Assembly (NCBI GenBank): GCA_027405735.1
Contig: JAPEHQ010000005.1
Location: 930,001-994,000 of the forward strand
Length of the DNA: 64,000 nucleotides
Reading direction: 5' to 3'
Source: Mucor racemosus
Taxonomy: Eukaryota; Mucoromycota; Mucoromycetes; Mucorales; Mucoraceae
Shown here: positions 58,358 to 64,000 of the stretch, piece after piece
Position numbering within the stretch: the stretch's first letter is position 1
Layout: the number at the start of each line of letters is the position of its first letter
Translations under genes and position numbers: made by a program
The notes under the pieces: model-generated
The model's input: only the letters and a program-made list of their open reading frames with translations
What the model was told of the DNA's origin: nothing
The model's database searches: none

Positions 58358-60133
58358 ATGAGTTGGAAAGTAAATATTAGTGTTGAAAAATCCCACAAAA
58401 ATTCATGCAAATGATTAAAAAAAACTTTCCGTTAACAGGGTTTTCAAAAAGCTATGAGTCGCTTGCCTCATCAGATAATGTCGAAAAAGGGAGATGGTAA
58501 TGTAAATTAGTTACCATGGTATTTACATTTTAATGACAGAATCAATCATGTTTCCATAGTTACCAGAGATGAAGGATTTATACAATTAGAAAATCGATTT
58601 AATGAGACCACTAAAATGGCAGATCTATTAAAGGCTGAAGCTCAAGCATTTCGTGATAGTGTTTCAGGTTAGATAATCTCCTGATTTCAACAAATTATAC
58701 ATGTAAACAATGTACTAAATTATACTCAATAGCATTATTGACACATCAAGCAGAAATGGCAAGCTTTTTATCAGTTATTTATAGCCAACATATTGGTGTC
58801 GAAGTTGAAGAAGGCGGAGTTCAGCGAAGAGTACAACCTACACCAGCCGCAGCTACTCAAGCTGCTAATGATGCCGAAGCTGCAATGGCGTATTGTCGAG
58901 ATGAGATTTTACCTCAATTAGTAAGTGATTTACAAACACAAATAGCAGGATCAATCATTTGACGCATAAAATTAGGATTCTGTTGATCAATTCGTCATTC
59001 GCCCTTCTCTCGAATTACAGGAGATTATTAAAGCTATTCAAAAAACCATTGTTAAAAGAAACCATAAGCTCATTGATTATGATCGTCATCGTGTCGCTCT
59101 CAACAAACTCACTGTAAAAACAGAGCGTACAATCAATGAAGAGAAATCTATCTTTAAAGTACAAAGCCAACTGGATACAGCAACTCAAGATTACGAGTAT
59201 TTAAATAATGCTTTAAAGCAACAATTACCTGCATTCTTTCAAATGTTGATTCAATTAATCCAGCCCATTTTTGAACAAATGTATAATTTGCAATGCAAAA
59301 TCTATGGTATGATTTACGCTCGTTGTTATGAACTTGTTACTGCAAATGAGCAATATTTTGTAACTCATGCTATGGATTTGGAAGCTGGTTATAATTGGAG
59401 AAGACAACAACATGATGTTCAGGCCGAAATACAAAATATGGATTTATTGAAATCGGGTGGAAAGGCATGGTTGACTGGTAGGTTTAATATCCTTGTAGAC
59501 ATGAGTAACAAGATTTAATGATTTTTTTTTTTTACAACAATTTAGTTTCTGGCGGTACTAACAAATTGTCATTACAAGAACGAGCTGCTTTGAAAAATAA
59601 CGAAATATCTTCCGTACAACAACCACAACAAATTACTTATAATCAAGAATCATATCAACAACCATCACCGCCATTACAGCAACAACAACAACAACAACAG
59701 CAACAAGTGCCTCAATATCAGGTACCATATCAGGCATATCAACCTCAACAGCCACAACAATATCAAGCACCACAACAGCATGATAGTTATCAATCTCCTC
59801 CTAAATCTGCTGCATATGGACAATCATCAGCCGCTGGACTTGTATCTCCAAAACCAGCAATTCCTACACCACCAACTAGAGATACAAGCAGAAACTCATA
59901 TGTTGTAGCTCTTTATGATTATGATGCTCAGGCAGAGGGCGATTTGTCATTTAAAAAGGATGACAAGATCGAATTGGTTCAAAGAACACCGGATTCTAAT
60001 GATTGGTGGACAGGAAAACTTAGAGGTGCTGTTGGTGTATTCCCAGGTAAGTCAAGTTATTTTTATATAAAGGATGTAAAGGTATATTGATTCGTGCTTT
60101 TATTTTATAGGAAACTATGTTACCGAATTGTAA
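58358..60133 (+). CDS. rvs167: BAR-SH3 protein, Rvs167/amphiphysin-like
   Basis: Seven exons: 58358-58369, 58439-58496, 58560-58667, 58733-58920, 59021-59477, 59546-60046 and 60111-60133. They give 448 aa. The first exon encodes just MSWK and the last only the final seven residues. The N-terminal BAR domain (about 1-245) begins GFQKAMSRLPHQIMSKKG and contains the usual amphipathic helices (e.g. RVALNKLTVKTERTINEEK). A Gln/Pro-rich linker (about 285-370) follows. A C-terminal SH3 domain (393-448) carries ALYDYDAQAEGDLSF, DWWTGKL and FPGNYV. Rvs167 pairs with Rvs161/Hob3 to constrict endocytic necks and bind actin regulators. The start was chosen because the exon-intron phase gives the classic SW-K-GF start of the family. 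Confidence 0.93.
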
Positions 60134-61796
60134 AATTATTTACTTTTTGGTATCATTTGCGAGATTTATTATATGGACGCATTTGCTTTTTTTTCAAATA
60201 ATAAACACATATAAAAAATACAAGGTTCAAGCGCAAGCTTTCAGAACAATTTTTATTATCTGATCTCTATGAAATGCTATGCTTTAGCAATTAAACAATT
60301 CTAAAGGGTTATGAACTACCTCTTTAAGCTGGAACATTATTGTGTTACTGCCGCGGATATAGGCGATTTAATGTAAAATCAAAGCGAATATAAGCATTAT
60401 TTATTGTTTGTTAACCATATCAATGAATTAAAGTGTTCAAACAAGACGACACTATACGAAATATATTCTCAATTATGCATAAATTCACTAAAATCGTTCA
60501 AAAAATGTGTTTTTAAAGAATTGTTTTATGCACTTTTTGCACAAATCTGAAGCTCAAATTAGGTCAAAACCATTTCTTAAATCACTTATCTTGTATTTAT
60601 ATTTTTATTTTGAATTTTTGAGGCGAAAAAAAACACGATGATTATCGACCTTTCAACCCTTACAAGTATAGGCAAAAATCGGATGAAATCGCTTTTCTTA
60701 CAATTTGGCCCCGAAAACGGGATTTTTACTAAGCCTTTCCTAAGCTCAAAATGACCGGAATTTTTTGCAGCTTCATATAAAATCATTTATTTGGTTGTTA
60801 ATTATTCATAAAATAGACTTTTTGACAAAAAACCGCTATTCTTATTTTTCAAAATTACGCAAAATTTTTGGGGAAAAATTTTTTATCCAGTAGTACTATT
60901 CAATGAAAACTACAAAGCTCTACTTAAAACAATTAGTAAGCTTGTAAGATTTACTTAATGGTTTCCAGAGGAAATCGCGAAAATGTAACAGGATTTTCCA
61001 AAATGCCGTTTTTTCATGATCTGGGGAACCAGAAGCGAAAGCGGTATTTGAATATTGTTTCACCACCACTACTGCAAAATCTTGTTCTCAGAGTTTGAAG
61101 TAACTGTTCTGAAAGTAAGCTGCTGTGCTATTCAATAGGGGAAATAAAAATAGGAGAGTAAACTGAGTATGTTTCATATGGATTTAGCAAATTTGCTTAT
61201 TGAATAAAGTTAGCTTAAGGGCAAGATAAAACTCTTGAAGGGTTTTTTTCCATCGCTGGATGAGAATCGAAATGTCATTTGTGGTAAGAGCTTTCACTCG
61301 ACGATTTGCCGTTTCAGTAGCAATATCAACGCGCATCACATTCAATGTACATAGTACTTCCTTATACGCTTTATTCATATTTTATTTTTGATTTTGCATT
61401 CGTTCCGAATCCAAAATCTGTCTTTTTCTGTTATTGCTGTGAGCAGTATTTTGACAACAAACCCTCATTTGAATTGCAACTATCTTGAATATGGCGTTCC
61501 CCAAGACGTTCACCAAGCAAACCCAGGAGTAATTCAAAGGAAAAAGCAGCATTCTCTTATATTAAGCATTATTTTTGAGCTCGAGATTAGTGTTTGATGC
61601 AAACATTCCACTTTTTTCATAAATCAATATTGCGCTATTTGGCATTGATTATTATATTTTCTATGTCCTAATTGAGCTTAAACTATCAGTTTGAGAGGAG
61701 GAAGCCACAAATTTTTGTCGCCACGCCTATCCTCCCACCAAGTTCTTTATTTCTCACCTAAACAGCTTCTTTTTCATTATATTAATATATCAAATC
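60134..61796. other. Intergenic region between BAR-SH3 and MED18 genes
   Basis: 1.7 kb of AT-rich sequence. A minus-strand ORF of 64 codons (61378-61184) has a balanced composition, but no domain was recognised and no splice partner was found. The pyrimidine-rich stretch just before 61797 is the likely MED18 promoter. Confidence 0.4.
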
Positions 61797-62751
61797 ATGT
61801 CAAACTATGAATGTAGTCTTCAAGGCATCGTTATTGGACAAGCTCAAAAAGAAAAGTTCATGCAACGTCTAGTTGGTCTTTGTGGGAATGATTCCATGGT
61901 AGACTTATTCGAACACGAACTTGTTTTTATACCTTCTAGTAAAAAATCAATTTGAACAGAAAAAAAAAAGTAATTCAACATGATAGTAACTCAAGATAAT
62001 TTAAAATAGCACAATCTCCTGTTGGGCCTGCTCGTAATGACGATGTTGTACTTCGACTTCAATCTAAAATTAACAATGAAAAAGAATACAGCATGAAATA
62101 TAGACAATGGTTAAATATATTTTTTAATTACAATTGAATTGTAATCTAATATTTCATTCAAAGGTTCCTGTGTTTACAGGGAAATCCTGAACCTCAACGT
62201 GCAAGAACAGTTACTGTACGTCCTATTTCCCGTGTTCAATTATCTGGAGATATATTTCGATTTATGAAATCATTAGGTTATAGGTAAATTATGATGAAAC
62301 ATGCTTGCTTTTGGTCTTTTAACTTGATGCTTTTTTATAGTTTTGCGTTTGATGTAGTTAGAAAGGGATATTTGTTGGCTTACGATAAATTTTTAAAGAT
62401 TACAGTTACTCAACTTTACAAGGTATATATAGTGCGAATAAGCCTACATACAAATGTCATGTTAAAAAGAAGGTTCTAGTGTAAAAAGATCAAAGTTGAG
62501 TCAGCAGTGCCTATTGCCCAAGAAGAAACTTGGGTTATTGAAGTAACTTGTATAGCAATTCCTCAAGAACAAGTAAATCAAATGGCAGAACATTTGAACA
62601 AATTCAAGAGTCTTCTAATTGGGTAAAAAATTACTGTAAAAGTATATGTGATTATAATGAAAAAACTAATGTATGTTTAATTTTTAGTGTGGTCGACCTT
62701 GAATATGTGGATACAAGAGCATTACAAAATAGAATCCCTTACACAAATTAA
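61797..62751 (+). CDS. med18: Mediator complex subunit 18 (MED18/Srb5)
   Basis: Six exons: 61797-61938, 62010-62109, 62164-62283, 62341-62422, 62489-62622 and 62688-62751. They give 213 aa, close to human MED18 (208). Family landmarks in order: YECSLQGIV, MQRLVGLCGN, LFEHELVFIPS, YRQWFLCLQGNPEP, DIFRFMKSLGYSFAFDVVRKG, ITVTQLYKI and WVIEVTCIAIPQEQ. They align with human SLIHRLRGLCDN, FLDHEMVFL, FLMEMGFRMDHEFVAKGHLF and SYLVELSVVAPAGQ. MED18 sits in the head module with MED20 and contacts RNA polymerase II. All six exons are small, so the gene is easy to miss. It is convergent with the dioxygenase gene; the two stop codons are 114 bp apart. Confidence 0.85.
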
Positions 62752-62865
62752 CCATTTAAATAAATATTGTATACCATTTGATTTGATATTTTTATTATAA
62801 GAAAAATTGAAACTATGTATAATTGGAAGAGGAGGTGTATCATGTATTTATGTATTATGTTTTTT

Positions 62866-64000
<1,135 letters not shown>

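Overview
The window reads as nuclear DNA of a filamentous fungus. It is strongly AT-rich, genes are split by many short introns (mostly 50-70 bp, often with a CTAAC/CTAAT branch site and a TAG acceptor), and the products include a class IV-type chitin synthase and a Rom2-like Rho1 exchange factor. A phosphorylase-kinase regulatory subunit, a MABP1/WDR62-like WD40 protein and a receiver-domain cAMP phosphodiesterase are animal-like features missing from yeasts and most Dikarya. Together with many polyQ/polyN tracts they suggest an early-diverging lineage, most likely Mucoromycota. The assignment is inference from gene content.

Layout. 0-3.7 kb: 5' part of a phosphorylase-kinase subunit (-), then an intronless NSUN-type RNA m5C methyltransferase (+). 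3.9-10.8 kb: repeat block A, with no real gene. 11.3-22.2 kb: a dense cluster of MEMO1 (+), LST8 (+), PIG-H/GPI15 (-, four small exons), an ALY/REF-like mRNA export adaptor (+), a DEP-DH-PH-CNH RhoGEF (-) and ribosomal protein eL19 (-). 22.2-25.4 kb: gene-poor. 25.4-28.8 kb: REC-HD cAMP phosphodiesterase (+), a PAP2-family lipid phosphatase (+) and a small secreted Cys-rich protein (-). 28.8-33.0 kb: gene-poor, with a solo repeat unit and a hAT-like MITE. 33.0-38.3 kb: MABP1/WDR62-like protein (-). 39.4-47.0 kb: repeat block B. 48.7-56.2 kb: APC2 (-) and a chitin synthase (-). 58.4-60.1 kb: Rvs167-like BAR-SH3 protein (+). 61.8-64.0 kb: MED18 (+) and the 3' part of 4-hydroxyphenylpyruvate dioxygenase (-).

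The protein-coding genes are mostly housekeeping and signalling genes; no operon-like pathway links them. Loose themes are growth and cell wall signalling (LST8/TORC1-2, RhoGEF, chitin synthase, BAR-SH3 endocytic protein, phosphodiesterase), lipid and GPI metabolism (PIG-H, PAP2) and core machinery (eL19, APC2, MED18, mRNA export, rRNA/tRNA methylation).

The least ordinary material is in the repeats. Blocks A and B share a unit of about 1.3 kb present in inverted orientation at both ends. Block B can be read as a stack of insertions: an LTR cut by a 4.07-kb element with terminal inverted repeats, which itself carries a solo LTR of the same family. Block A carries a 487-bp hAT-like MITE whose empty site is preserved in block B. 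I found no intact transposase or reverse transcriptase, no tRNA or rRNA gene and no CRISPR array. All exon joins come from reading splice signals, phase and family similarity by eye; no alignment was run.
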